From: Methyloprofundus sp.
GTDB taxonomy: Bacteria; Pseudomonadota; Gammaproteobacteria; Methylococcales; Methylomonadaceae
Direction: 5' to 3'
Assembly: GCA_014859465.1 (NCBI GenBank)
Contig: JACUUF010000002.1
Location: forward strand, 19,287-83,286
DNA length: 64,000 nt
The notes under the pieces were generated by a model. It was not told the origin of the DNA and did not search any database. It saw only the letters and a program-made list of their open reading frames with translations. Shown here piece after piece: positions 33,710 through 42,719 of the stretch; the first letter of the stretch is position 1, and the number at the start of each line of letters is the position of its first letter. The position numbers were made by a program, and so were the translations under genes.

Positions 33710-34537
33710 ATGGAGTATCAAATCAAAAAAAACACACACTTTCTTGCTGCAATGCTTGGTTTGGCGATTATTCCAATTGCCGGTATTGCACAGGAATCCC
33801 CCTCCTCACCCTCTGCTGTTGATATGGAGAGGGTCGAGTCTGCAATGCCTGCAGCAAAAAGAGAAATTGAAAGAGCTCAACACCTTTTAGCGCCCGGTGG
33901 ATTTAGCAAAGAAAGTCACCGGCCTTCAGCTATTAACCTTAACAGCATGCCTCAAATTCGAGAAGGTCTGCCGGGTATCAATATAGGCGAAATTGCAAAC
34001 TCGTGGAAAAGACTGACCAATCAACATCAAGAAAGCACAACAAAAATCAAAGTCTTTATCTCATTTTCAATGCCTGACGAGAGCATCAAAAGAATCATCG
34101 ACCAGGCGCACTTAGTCGGAAGGAGCAATATCCATCTTTCGCTAATAGGCTTAAAGGGTGATAACGATTGGCAGCTGACGCTTGGAAAAATATCCGAATT
34201 AACCAAAGGGCGCGATGTCGAGATCCAGATCGACCCTGATGGCTTTAAAAAATATTCTGTAAATCAGGTTCCCGCCTTTGTGGTTTATCGCGACGATCCT
34301 GCGGAAGAAGCTAGGTGCGCGATTGAGGGTGATCAAGAAATGCTAGAGCACCTTCAAAGCTACGTTGGTGTTTACGGTGATGTGACGATTGAGTATGCGC
34401 TTAATTATTTAAAAAACAATGAGGCTGGCTGGAGTGAAGAAATTTCAAGATTTATCACTTTAGTTGAGCCTAGCTTAAGTCGCTACCAAGCCCCTAGTTC
34501 ACCATCAAACTTACTAGGAAACGAATTCGGTGAATAG
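33710..34537 (+). CDS. trbC: TrbC-family pilus assembly protein
   Basis: The ATG at 33710 directly follows the traW stop. Signal peptide (about 1-28) and a C-terminal TrbC_Ftype domain, KVFISFSMPDESIKRIIDQA through EIQIDPDGFKKYSVNQVPAF. TrbC works with TraW in the periplasm. It overlaps traU by 8 bases. Confidence 0.88.
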   Translation: MEYQIKKNTHFLAAMLGLAIIPIAGIAQESPSSPSAVDMERVESAMPAAKREIERAQHLLAPGGFSKESHRPSAINLNSMPQIREGLPGINIGEIANSWKRLTNQHQESTTKIKVFISFSMPDESIKRIIDQAHLVGRSNIHLSLIGLKGDNDWQLTLGKISELTKGRDVEIQIDPDGFKKYSVNQVPAFVVYRDDPAEEARCAIEGDQEMLEHLQSYVGVYGDVTIEYALNYLKNNEAGWSEEISRFITLVEPSLSRYQAPSSPSNLLGNEFGE

Positions 34538-35606
34538 ATTAAAAAATTATCTTCTAGGCTTGGTATATGGTTTCGTTTTTGCATTCAGTAGCAACCTATA
34601 TGCTTCGGCCAGCATTACAACCTGCGAAGGCAAGTTCCCAAACCCAATTAGTGACTACTGCTGGTCTTGCGTATTCCCTATTAAAATAGCTGGTCAAAAT
34701 GTGCCAGGTCTGCTTCCGGGTTCTTCTACAAGCAGCCAAGAAGATAACGGAACTACGCCTGGTGCATTTTGCACTTGTGGGAGTGGTTTGGATCTTACCT
34801 TAGGGATGACTACCTCATTTTGGGAGCCTATTACGCTCGTTGATGTTGTGCGCAAACCCTTCTGTCTAGCTGGGCTGGGTGGCATTGATATGGGTGAGGT
34901 TATCGATGCACCGGCAGCCGGTTTCAGCGGCGTTGATACTGGCGGCTTAACAAGTGCTTTTTACCAAGTTCACTGGTATGTAAACCCTGTCATGTACTGG
35001 CTGAGCGTTGTAGTTGATCACTCATGTCTTGAAATAGCTCCTTTTGATATTGCCTACCTTACAGAGCTTGATCCGCTTTGGAATGATGATGAGTTAACCA
35101 CAATTCTTAATCCAGATGTTTATGCCTTCGCCAACCCCCTTGCTCAAGCAGCCTGCGCCGTGGACTGCGTAACTGCTTCCACGGGGTTTCCTAATCGAAT
35201 TACATACTGGTGCGCTGGATGCCAAGGCTCAATGTTTCCAGTTACAGGAAAGGTTAAAAACCATAAAGGCATGGTTGACTCAACCTCCCTTCTTCTTCAG
35301 AAGTTTGCTCACAAAGCTCACCGTGAACTGCTTATTTGGTCAGGCACTAGGCGCGGAAGCGGTGATGCTGGCCTATGTTATCGCTATCCAAAGTACCTGA
35401 TGGATAAATCAGATTACAAGTATTCAATGCTATTTCCCGTAGCGCAGGATAAGAAAAATGGTCGCTGCTGTCAGCCTTTTGGCCGCACAACGGCGCTTTG
35501 GGGTGCCGGTAAGGCCTTTCCCTATAAGGGAGAGGATGCGGTTTATCAAATTTTTCGTAAACGAGATTGTTGCGTTGGCAAAAATATTACTGGTGTAGCT
35601 AACTGA
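34530..35606 (+). CDS. traU: TraU, DNA-transfer protein
   Basis: GTG start. Signal peptide (about 1-27), then a cysteine-rich protein of normal TraU length: CEGKFPNPISDYCWSCVFPI, FCTCGSGL, RYPKYLMDKSDYKYSMLFPV and CCQPFGRTT. Periplasmic, needed for DNA transfer more than for pili in F. Confidence 0.93.
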   Translation: MNRLKNYLLGLVYGFVFAFSSNLYASASITTCEGKFPNPISDYCWSCVFPIKIAGQNVPGLLPGSSTSSQEDNGTTPGAFCTCGSGLDLTLGMTTSFWEPITLVDVVRKPFCLAGLGGIDMGEVIDAPAAGFSGVDTGGLTSAFYQVHWYVNPVMYWLSVVVDHSCLEIAPFDIAYLTELDPLWNDDELTTILNPDVYAFANPLAQAACAVDCVTASTGFPNRITYWCAGCQGSMFPVTGKVKNHKGMVDSTSLLLQKFAHKAHRELLIWSGTRRGSGDAGLCYRYPKYLMDKSDYKYSMLFPVAQDKKNGRCCQPFGRTTALWGAGKAFPYKGEDAVYQIFRKRDCCVGKNITGVAN

Positions 35607-35614
35607 GGATTTTT

Positions 35615-35989
35615 ATGATGAAAAAACATGGAATAACGAATACAAAATTGTCAATTTTGGTTATGTCATTTTTATTTTCTGGAGCGGCAAATTCTGAAGT
35701 TATAAAAGTATTGTCGACTCCTGATGGCGGAAGTGCTAGATGTCAAACAGGCTGGGACAATAACGACAATTCAATCGTTTATGGGGTGGGAACTCTTTAT
35801 CAAAAAGTATCCTGCCCAGCAGGTTATAGCTTGGTTTTCTATGACAATCAAAGTGGGAATATTGCAAGTGCAACAACGGCTTCAGCAAGGTTTATTCAGC
35901 CTTTTATTTGTCAATATGTCTATAGACAAGGATACCAGCCTCATAGAGTAAAACAAAGCCACGGATTCTGCGCGAAAACTTGCCAATGA
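35615..35989 (+). CDS. Small secreted cysteine-containing protein, 124 aa
   Basis: Signal peptide ending near GAANS. The mature part has CPAGYSLVFY and ends in CAKTC. The gene at 36726 shares this CPAGYSLV core and a CARTC end, so the two are distant paralogues. No family was recognised. Lying between traU and traN, it may be a surface or periplasmic accessory of mating. Confidence 0.6.
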   Translation: MMKKHGITNTKLSILVMSFLFSGAANSEVIKVLSTPDGGSARCQTGWDNNDNSIVYGVGTLYQKVSCPAGYSLVFYDNQSGNIASATTASARFIQPFICQYVYRQGYQPHRVKQSHGFCAKTCQ

Positions 35990-36070
35990 TGTAATGACTA
36001 ATGAATGAAAACGATCAAAAACAGTATTTAAGTTGCTCTAAGAGATGGATTGCGTAAAGGAGAAAAAATT

Positions 36071-36733
36071 ATGCCTGAAGATTCAAAGCAAGCAAAATTA
36101 AAATCGCCAGACCTGGTGATAATTAAAGCGATTAACGGGGCAAAAAAAAATCAATTTAAATTGTTTGTAGCACTAAATATAGCTCTGCTTTGGACTGCCA
36201 TGATTTTGAATCAACAGTCAGACAATACCAAAAATCAATTGACTGGTTCACAGGATTCAATGTTGCAACAAACTTATGCTTCGCTTACGTCTAAACAGAA
36301 GGACGAACATGAGAAAGCTCAACTTAAAGAGCTGAAGCAAAACTCCTTGACAGATCCAGGCGCACTCCTTGATCTAGCTAATGCTTATTTCTATGGTGAT
36401 TTTGGTGCAGAAAAGAACAAGGATAGAGCCGTAAAGTTAATGCGTGATTCAGTTTTGGCTGGCGATGCTCGTGCATTGTATATGCTTGGCAACCTGTACT
36501 TCGCCGGTGACATGGGGCGTACTCACACATTTGATGTGGCCTATGCCCTTTGGACTCTGGCGCTTGAAGGGGGTTATGAAGACGGACGAACAAATTACGA
36601 AAACGTGCTGCTGAACATTATAAATCAGGGCCAAATGATAAACGGAAAACACTTGCTTGAACAAATGCGCGCATTTGGTGTCTTGGAAGCTTTGGATGAT
36701 TACACGCTACAAAATGGAGTGACCAATGAATAA
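36071..36733 (+). CDS. Sel1/TPR-like repeat membrane protein
   Basis: The ATG at 36071 is set by AAAGGAG upstream. One membrane helix (FKLFVALNIALLWTAMIL) precedes a periplasmic part with Sel1-like repeats: DLANAYFYGDFGAEKNKDRA and YMLGNLYFAGDMGRTHTFDV. Such repeats bind partner proteins. It overlaps the next gene by 8 bases. Confidence 0.65.
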   Translation: MPEDSKQAKLKSPDLVIIKAINGAKKNQFKLFVALNIALLWTAMILNQQSDNTKNQLTGSQDSMLQQTYASLTSKQKDEHEKAQLKELKQNSLTDPGALLDLANAYFYGDFGAEKNKDRAVKLMRDSVLAGDARALYMLGNLYFAGDMGRTHTFDVAYALWTLALEGGYEDGRTNYENVLLNIINQGQMINGKHLLEQMRAFGVLEALDDYTLQNGVTNE

Positions 36734-37256
36734 AAAAACGCTCAAAAACAGCCTTAAAACCTCATTTAAACGACTTCGCTTTACTTGGGGGGCTACTAGC
36801 CCAGGCCGAGATTATTATCGTGCAAGCAGTGGTAGACAGCGGGAATGGTATTCGGACTTCTCCATTAAGTCATGGTTTTTACGCAACAACCTGTCAATAG
36901 CAGGATTGGTGGGTGTGATGTTAATGCCGGTGGCTGCAAATGCAGACGTGGTGCGAGTTAATGGTACGGGGTCGGCAAGTTGCCCGGCTGGATATAGCTT
37001 GGTTGGGTTGGTTCAAAGAGGAGGCTATACGTTTAGTGATAGCAGTGCTTGGGGAGATGTACAGCATAAGACCTCATTCACCACGCTTCTTAACTGTTCA
37101 TCAATAAGCGAAAACTCTGTTTCAGGTTGTACGGGCGCCAAGGTTGAAGCCAATTACGTTGACTATCTTGATAATCCACCAAAAGAAATAACCCGTGTAA
37201 CTAGGATAAACAGTATGGGTGTAACTATTATCTGTGCCAGAACATGCAGCAATTAA
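36726..37256 (+). CDS. Secreted CPAGYSL protein with long N-terminal extension
   Basis: The signal-peptide-like helix (LSIAGLVGVMLMPVAANA) does not begin until about residue 57, after a basic, aromatic-rich stretch (SFKRLRFTWGATSPGRDYYR). This resembles the extended signal regions of some large secreted proteins. The mature part carries CPAGYSLVGL and ends CARTC, like the gene at 35615. A later start would be needed for an ordinary signal peptide, but ATG 36726 has GGAG upstream. Confidence 0.55.
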   Translation: MNKKTLKNSLKTSFKRLRFTWGATSPGRDYYRASSGRQREWYSDFSIKSWFLRNNLSIAGLVGVMLMPVAANADVVRVNGTGSASCPAGYSLVGLVQRGGYTFSDSSAWGDVQHKTSFTTLLNCSSISENSVSGCTGAKVEANYVDYLDNPPKEITRVTRINSMGVTIICARTCSN

Positions 37257-37300
37257 CCAATTAACTGGCAAGTGCCACGGGATTTAAACAAGGAAAGGAA

Positions 37301-40123
37301 ATGTTTAAAAAAACAATACAAAGAACAGTTTCAGTAATCGTAACCGTAACGATGCTTTCCTCTTCTTTTCCCGTGGCACACGCCGAAACCGAGCTAGAAC
37401 GCAAGCAACGAATTTTCAACGAAGCAAAAGATTTAGGTGTTAATTCAAACGCTGCAACAAGCGGTGGTATCACAGGAGGCTTCACAACCCCAGACGGTAG
37501 ATCCTATAACAGCTCCGATATTCCGGGATATAACCCGAACGCCGCACAAGAATCAGGGCTTCACTCCACCTTTTCATCGGGCCGGGATGATTTAACCAGT
37601 ATTACCAATCTGCAATCTCAAGGCGTTGCCTCACAACCCACCTCCTGCCCCCCTGTCCCGGAAGGTGATCCCGGCTTCCAAGAATATCAATACTGCCTCG
37701 CTAGACTTTACATTAGCAACAAGTACCAAACTGCAACAACGAACCCTTACAAGTCAGAAGCGGTCGATATGAAGGCGCGTGCAGAACAAACCAACAATCC
37801 ATTCTTAAATGCACTTGGTTTAAACGTCCCTTTAGAGGAAGGAATGTGTGTTGACTCTACAGTTACCATTCCAGGTTCTACCGTCGAAGAGGCGTGTCGA
37901 GACGCTAAATTCACTAACCTCGTCGGCCATACCCGAAGCAAAGCAATTGAGCACTGGGATTATCGTGAACCTTTTTGTAACTCACAACACCCAGACTTTC
38001 CGCTTGATTTGATACTCACATCCGACAAGTCCACTTGTGGCATTCACCACTGTACTGATATGACACACTCACTTAATAACTCGACGAAGATGTGTTCATA
38101 TTTCTACAATCAACCAGGCGGCATTTTTTTGTGCTCAACAAACTACGCCGCAATCTATTACTCAGAATCAGCAAAATGTGATCCTGGCTTTGAGTTAGCT
38201 GATGATCCTGCAAATGAAGGTCAAAAAATCTGCCGTAAGTTTTCACACTACGCCTGCCATGAAGGTCAATTCCTTGATGGTGATATGTGCCAAGACTCAA
38301 CTGGATTCCTCCTTCAAGAGCAAGCAAGTTGTACCGTCGTCGAGGATAAGCCGGAAGAAGACCTGCGTGTATATTTCTGCGATGCCCCGGAAACTTCTGG
38401 CTGCGCTACCCTTTCCAATGACTGCGTGCTTAAAGAAGAGCGCTGCACGTACTATGATGAAGTTTCCAGTTCGGATACATTTGGTCAATGCCTAAATTGG
38501 TTCAGAAAATACGACTGCCCTCTCCCATCAGTTACCACCACCATTACTCAGTGCGCCGGTTCAGATCAAATCTGCATTGATGGAAACTGCTTCAATGACA
38601 TGCAAAAAATGTGTGGCAATAAAGAGCTTTCAGAGCTTGAGGCAAACGCAAAAATAATTGAAAACAAGAGTTGCCAAGAGTACATGAAAGAAGAATACCC
38701 GACATGCGGCGTGCAACCGGTATATGAAATGCTTCCTAGCCCATATAACAAAAACCAACTGGTTGAAACTTTAGTTGGGTATGAGCCAGTCGATGACTGC
38801 CCTTGGATTGATGAACAAACAACGGCGCAAACTTATCAAAACGGTTGCAAGCAACTACCGATCGTTCAAGATGAGGACGGGAATTGGCCAACCGAGGCAA
38901 AGTTTGCATGCTGGGGTGATCGAACAGACTTCTTCTGTAAAGACTACATTAACGACTCTGAGTGCATGCACGAGCAAACGTTCTGCGACCGTTATTCACA
39001 GTTTGATTCAAGCAAGTGCCTTGATCTTGAATCACGGTACCGTTGTGAACGTCCAAAATACGTTCCAACCGATGAATGTACGTCTGACTTCGCCGAAATT
39101 CTTCTTGGTATGGAGACAGCAAGGCAAGCTGGCACCTATATGGACCCACAAAACAATCGAATATTCAGCGGTGAGTATTCTCGATGCGACTACCGACGGG
39201 CGACCACTGCGGTTGGTTCTTTCGGGCATAAAGACTGCTGCAAGGCATCGGCACCCGATCCAAAATCGAACGCTTACAATATGGGTGAAGATTTAACTGG
39301 TCAGGTAGTATGGCAAGGCCTGGAGTACGGCATACAATCGGCATCTAATTTCGTTTACGACGGTGTGATGGATGCTGGCCGGTACTTCTCGCAAGGTGCA
39401 GATGCTTGGATGAAAACAGCCAATACCGCAGAAACAGCAAGCACGGCCGCAAGTGGAACCAGTTTGGCAAGCAGTCTTGGTGTAAGTGCGGCCGGCTTTA
39501 CTGCTACTCTTGGGTCAACCACTGGGATGACAGCAATTGCATCAACTGGTGCAGCAGGCACAACAACGTTTAGCACCGCCATGACTTCAGGTGCAATGCA
39601 AACATACAGCGTGGGAAGCATTGGCCCGGTTAATCTAACGTTTAACCCAGCCATGTTCTATGTTGCTGTCGCCATTGCGCTCTACTCAGCATACCAAGAC
39701 GCTATTGCTTGCGATAATGAAGATTATTCAACGGCCACAAAAAACAAAGGAAAGCTTTGCTATGCATACAATAGCTACTGTCACAGTAAGCAGTGTACCT
39801 TGTGGGGCGACTGTACGTGCACTACTTACCGCACTCAACACTGCTGCTTCAACTCAAAAATTGCACGCATTATCAATCAACAAGGAAAACCTCAACTTGG
39901 CATCCCGTTAAGCCAATGTGACGGGTTTACGCCTGAACAGTTTGTTCAGCTAGACTTTTCTCAAATCGATCTAAGTGAGTTTGTATCTGATATTTTGAAA
40001 GAGGCAAAAAAACAAGCGTTAACCGCCGCCGACATTGATATGCTTCAAGATAAAATCAAGAACTCAATAAGCGCATCCGGGGCTGATGGTGTTCAAGTAG
40101 ATAAGCCTTTAACGATGCAGTAG
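37301..40123 (+). CDS. traN: TraN, mating-pair stabilisation adhesin
   Basis: Signal peptide (about 1-29, ending AHA), 940 residues with dozens of cysteines. The C-terminal part shows the typical TraN region (KDCCKASAPDPKS, CTLWGDCTCTTYRTQHCCFNS, KIARIINQQGKPQLGI). It is an outer-membrane adhesin that binds a recipient receptor; the central variable region (about residues 250-560) would set receptor specificity. The upstream dsbC and traF probably help fold it. The following T4SS genes end here. Confidence 0.92.
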   Translation: MFKKTIQRTVSVIVTVTMLSSSFPVAHAETELERKQRIFNEAKDLGVNSNAATSGGITGGFTTPDGRSYNSSDIPGYNPNAAQESGLHSTFSSGRDDLTSITNLQSQGVASQPTSCPPVPEGDPGFQEYQYCLARLYISNKYQTATTNPYKSEAVDMKARAEQTNNPFLNALGLNVPLEEGMCVDSTVTIPGSTVEEACRDAKFTNLVGHTRSKAIEHWDYREPFCNSQHPDFPLDLILTSDKSTCGIHHCTDMTHSLNNSTKMCSYFYNQPGGIFLCSTNYAAIYYSESAKCDPGFELADDPANEGQKICRKFSHYACHEGQFLDGDMCQDSTGFLLQEQASCTVVEDKPEEDLRVYFCDAPETSGCATLSNDCVLKEERCTYYDEVSSSDTFGQCLNWFRKYDCPLPSVTTTITQCAGSDQICIDGNCFNDMQKMCGNKELSELEANAKIIENKSCQEYMKEEYPTCGVQPVYEMLPSPYNKNQLVETLVGYEPVDDCPWIDEQTTAQTYQNGCKQLPIVQDEDGNWPTEAKFACWGDRTDFFCKDYINDSECMHEQTFCDRYSQFDSSKCLDLESRYRCERPKYVPTDECTSDFAEILLGMETARQAGTYMDPQNNRIFSGEYSRCDYRRATTAVGSFGHKDCCKASAPDPKSNAYNMGEDLTGQVVWQGLEYGIQSASNFVYDGVMDAGRYFSQGADAWMKTANTAETASTAASGTSLASSLGVSAAGFTATLGSTTGMTAIASTGAAGTTTFSTAMTSGAMQTYSVGSIGPVNLTFNPAMFYVAVAIALYSAYQDAIACDNEDYSTATKNKGKLCYAYNSYCHSKQCTLWGDCTCTTYRTQHCCFNSKIARIINQQGKPQLGIPLSQCDGFTPEQFVQLDFSQIDLSEFVSDILKEAKKQALTAADIDMLQDKIKNSISASGADGVQVDKPLTMQ

Positions 40124-40210
40124 TTTTGCCTTAATTATAGTATCCTCCTTTTATTTTCGAGTAATATATACGCAATTTTTGCGGTGAGCTAAAAATAAAG
40201 GAGTAACAAT

Positions 40211-40795
40211 ATGAAGAAGCTATTTGCTATTGGTTTTTTATTTGCATCGTTTGGTCTGGTTGGCTGTTCACAAATGCCAACTTACACCTATCCTGACAGT
40301 AAGTTTGCCAGTGATACAAAAATTTCAAATTACGACCGTATCACGGTTGATGGAGATTTTTCAGTTCAATTGGTGAATGAGGACATGGACTCAAAAGTGG
40401 TTAATCTAAAAACTATTGAGACTATGTTTAAAGCTTCAATGAAGAAAAAAGGGGTTGCAGTTACAATATCTGATGAAGCTGATTATGTTATCCGTGTGAA
40501 AGCAATTCACCGGACTGAACAAAAGCACTTTCAGCATAATCATATGGCTAGCAATCTTGCCACAACAACCCAAGGTGTAACAGGTTCCGCATCCGCTGGA
40601 GCTGCGGCACTTGGTGTTGGAATGATTGCCAACGCATTAAAAGATAAACGCAAGTGGTTGATTGCGTTTGATATTGATACGCAAGGCAAGAAACACACAG
40701 AGTTTAGAATGTTGGCTTTTCCTGAGACATCATCTGAAGGTTTAAATAATACAGTAGGTCTATCGGCCTCCGAGTTCTTTGAACTCAAAAAATGA
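40211..40795 (+). CDS. Lipoprotein, TraT-like in layout
   Basis: Lipobox LVGC (residues 16-19). The middle holds MKKKGVAVTISDEADYVIRV and a small-residue hydrophobic stretch (GSASAGAAALGVGMIANAL) reminiscent of TraT surface-exclusion lipoproteins, which combine a lipid anchor, a KGY-x-V segment and a glycine/alanine-rich helix. Sequence identity is not clear, so surface exclusion is an inference. The gene ends the + strand transfer region. Confidence 0.6.
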   Translation: MKKLFAIGFLFASFGLVGCSQMPTYTYPDSKFASDTKISNYDRITVDGDFSVQLVNEDMDSKVVNLKTIETMFKASMKKKGVAVTISDEADYVIRVKAIHRTEQKHFQHNHMASNLATTTQGVTGSASAGAAALGVGMIANALKDKRKWLIAFDIDTQGKKHTEFRMLAFPETSSEGLNNTVGLSASEFFELKK

Positions 40796-40800
40796 CTTAA

Positions 40801-40826
40801 TCAACCCGCTTCGGCGGGTTTTTTAT
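40801..40826 (+). terminator. Terminator of the transfer operon
   Basis: AACCCGC-TTCG-GCGGGTT with a UUCG-type tetraloop and a T-run. It lies between the convergent genes ending at 40795 and 40823. Confidence 0.88.
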
Positions 40827-41572
40827 TTCTCTTGCTTTATGTGAATCTCAGGATTCGCCTGCGCTTCTGTAGTAACGTTCCAGTTAGAGTCATAAGCTGT
40901 CTTGAGTGCTACCCCTATCAGTCCGCTCAGTATTGCAAGTGCAACCCATTTTCCTGACTTCTGGACTCTATACTGCCACTTGAACAGCTCTTTTGCTGCT
41001 TTTAATACTACCTGAGACGGAACATTTGTGCCCTTTGTGAGCTGAATTAGATCATCCCTGGTGTCAATTGCAATGCCAACAACAAAGATGAAGGGATCAT
41101 CAACATCTTCAAAGCCAGCTTGCTTTACGCTCTCAACAAATTGATCAAGTTTATTTGTTGACTCATGGTTGAAGAGAGAGCGGCGAAAATTGATACAAGC
41201 TTGATAGGCTTCAAAAGTTTTAGGAGGGAGTTGTCCAGATGAGTATATGATAGATTCATAAAGGGAGCGAATTTCACTACCAAGGTAAATTAAAACAATT
41301 TTGTAAGCATCCCTTACGCCCCTTTTAAGGTGGTTTTCAGCTTGGCTTAACTCAGATCTAAATTCTTCATCACTTTCGACCTCAAACAAGGCACGGGCAT
41401 AGTGTGTCATTGCATTTCTGACTTGATTGTCGGTTTGTTCGGGATATTTTTCAGCAATAGATATAACAACAGCGAGCGCCGGTATCACCCCTTCATGGTA
41501 ATAACGCTTTAATGAGCTCTCAAAAAGCTCTAATTTTTCCTCTTTAGTTAAAGCGCTACCCGAAACAGACAA
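40823..41572 (-). CDS. Hypothetical C-terminally anchored protein, 249 aa
   Basis: TTG start, six bases after the stop of the gene at 41579. Largely helical and charged, with a C-terminal membrane helix (WVALAILSGLIGVALKTAY) and a short tail. No family was recognised. It might act in entry exclusion or DNA-transfer control, judged only by its place beside the tra operon. Confidence 0.55.
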   Translation of the reverse strand: MSVSGSALTKEEKLELFESSLKRYYHEGVIPALAVVISIAEKYPEQTDNQVRNAMTHYARALFEVESDEEFRSELSQAENHLKRGVRDAYKIVLIYLGSEIRSLYESIIYSSGQLPPKTFEAYQACINFRRSLFNHESTNKLDQFVESVKQAGFEDVDDPFIFVVGIAIDTRDDLIQLTKGTNVPSQVVLKAAKELFKWQYRVQKSGKWVALAILSGLIGVALKTAYDSNWNVTTEAQANPEIHIKQEK

Positions 41573-41578
41573 GACTTG

Positions 41579-41884
41579 TTATCTTCTGAAAAAAGATTGT
41601 ACAGACAATGAGATTGACTCAAAAACTGAAGGGCAAGAGGCTTTATAAAGACGCTCAATATCATTGCTAGACATACCTTGACCTTCTGAAAGGTGGATAA
41701 GCCCCTGCATAGGAATTTGTCTTGAAAAAAGCACAGCCGAGTCTTTCGGCTCATTAAGAGAGGTTTTGGAAATTTCAGGCTTCCCTTCAATCATGCGGGT
41801 GTGATTCAGCTTATATAACAATTTGTTTACAGCAGGATTGGCCGTTAGGCCGCACTCAACCGAGTTATTTAAATGTTTTTCCAC
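41579..41884 (-). CDS. Hypothetical protein, 101 aa
   Basis: GTG start, weak ribosome-binding site. No recognised domain. A tandem 20-bp repeat lies about 80 bases upstream (41966-42025) and may be its regulatory site. Confidence 0.45.
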   Translation of the reverse strand: MEKHLNNSVECGLTANPAVNKLLYKLNHTRMIEGKPEISKTSLNEPKDSAVLFSRQIPMQGLIHLSEGQGMSSNDIERLYKASCPSVFESISLSVQSFFRR

Positions 41885-41965
41885 TTTAATATACCGACTT
41901 TTACCTATAAGGAAGTTTAAAATTTGGGCAATTCTAATTGAAACTCGTATGCTTTGTAAAGCGCA

Positions 41966-42025
41966 ATTACGTTTAATCTTGTTGTATTACGTTTTATTTT
42001 GTTGTATTGCGTTTAATTTTTTGAA
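41966..42025. repeat. Three tandem 20-bp repeats
   Basis: ATTACGTTTAATCTTGTTGT, ATTACGTTTTATTTTGTTGT and ATTGCGTTTAATTTTTTGAA follow each other without gaps. A further GCGCAATTACG partial unit leads in. The region between the genes at 41884 and 42118 is otherwise empty. It may be a promoter/operator array or a relaxosome-protein site. Confidence 0.7.
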
Positions 42026-42117
42026 AGCTTACCCTACCATGAGCTAAGGACGTTGCCAAGATAAATATTTTAATAAGCATTAGCCCACGAACTTAAAAGC
42101 AAAGACTAAGCCAACCA

Positions 42118-42537
42118 TCAGGTTTCAATACTGTAAGCCCTTCTATTAAGCCGCGAAACAGCTTCCACAAGCCCTGCCTTCTCCTCTAATAGCTTTAGAG
42201 CTTCCTGCATAATCGATCGGGTCTGTTCAAAGCTCTCCTCAAAGTCACCAGTTCGCTTCAGTCGCCGTAACGGGTTTGTTACGGTTACCGAAAAGAACGG
42301 GCTAAACGGGCTGCCTTTTGGCATTTTTCTCGTGCGCCACAACTCCCATGTGGCATGTGGACACCCTAGGCAATCTTTACCGCAATCTGAGAGATAGAGC
42401 GTTATGGTACCAGTGCGCTTGGGCTGAATCTCTTTCAGTGTTTGCTCAATTTCCAACAGCCTTTGATTAATGGCGTCAATCCTGTCAAAAGTTGTGTGCA
42501 GTCTTCTCAAGGCCTGCTTTCTATGCTTTTCTTTCAA
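42118..42537 (-). CDS. Hypothetical protein with CGKDCLGCPH motif, 139 aa
   Basis: TTG start with GGAG 8 bases upstream. Two helical segments flank a cysteine cluster (SDCGKDCLGCPHATWELW) that could bind zinc. No family was recognised. It may bind DNA or act in mobilisation, by context. Confidence 0.5.
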   Translation of the reverse strand: MKEKHRKQALRRLHTTFDRIDAINQRLLEIEQTLKEIQPKRTGTITLYLSDCGKDCLGCPHATWELWRTRKMPKGSPFSPFFSVTVTNPLRRLKRTGDFEESFEQTRSIMQEALKLLEEKAGLVEAVSRLNRRAYSIET

Positions 42538-42554
42538 TGCATTATCTCCAAATA

Positions 42555-42590
42555 CAAAAAAACCCAGAAGGGCTTAGCCCCACTGGGTTA
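42555..42590 (-). terminator. Rho-independent terminator (-)
   Basis: On the minus strand TAACCCAG pairs with CTGGGTT and is followed by TTTTTTG. It may be an extra stop for the 43.7-42.7 kb transcript. Confidence 0.7.
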
Positions 42591-42680
42591 CTTAAAGGTG
42601 CCAGCCAATAAGGAGGAACGGCTAACCGTTACTCAGTTTAAAAAGAGGGAGTATAGAATTAAGGCAGGTATTTTTATCTA

Positions 42681-42711
42681 GGAAAAAAGAAACCCGCCGA
42701 AACGGGTTTTG
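42681..42711 (-). terminator. Rho-independent terminator (-)
   Basis: On the minus strand AAAACCCGTTTCGGCGGGTTTCTTTTTT: CCCG/CGGG stem, then a T-rich run, nine bases after the gene stop at 42720. Confidence 0.8.
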
Positions 42712-42719
42712 TGAGAGCT

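Noticed and set aside
39355..39654. 99-codon antisense frame in traN
   Set aside because: It is hydrophobic-looking only because traN here is rich in alanine, serine and threonine. No ribosome-binding site.
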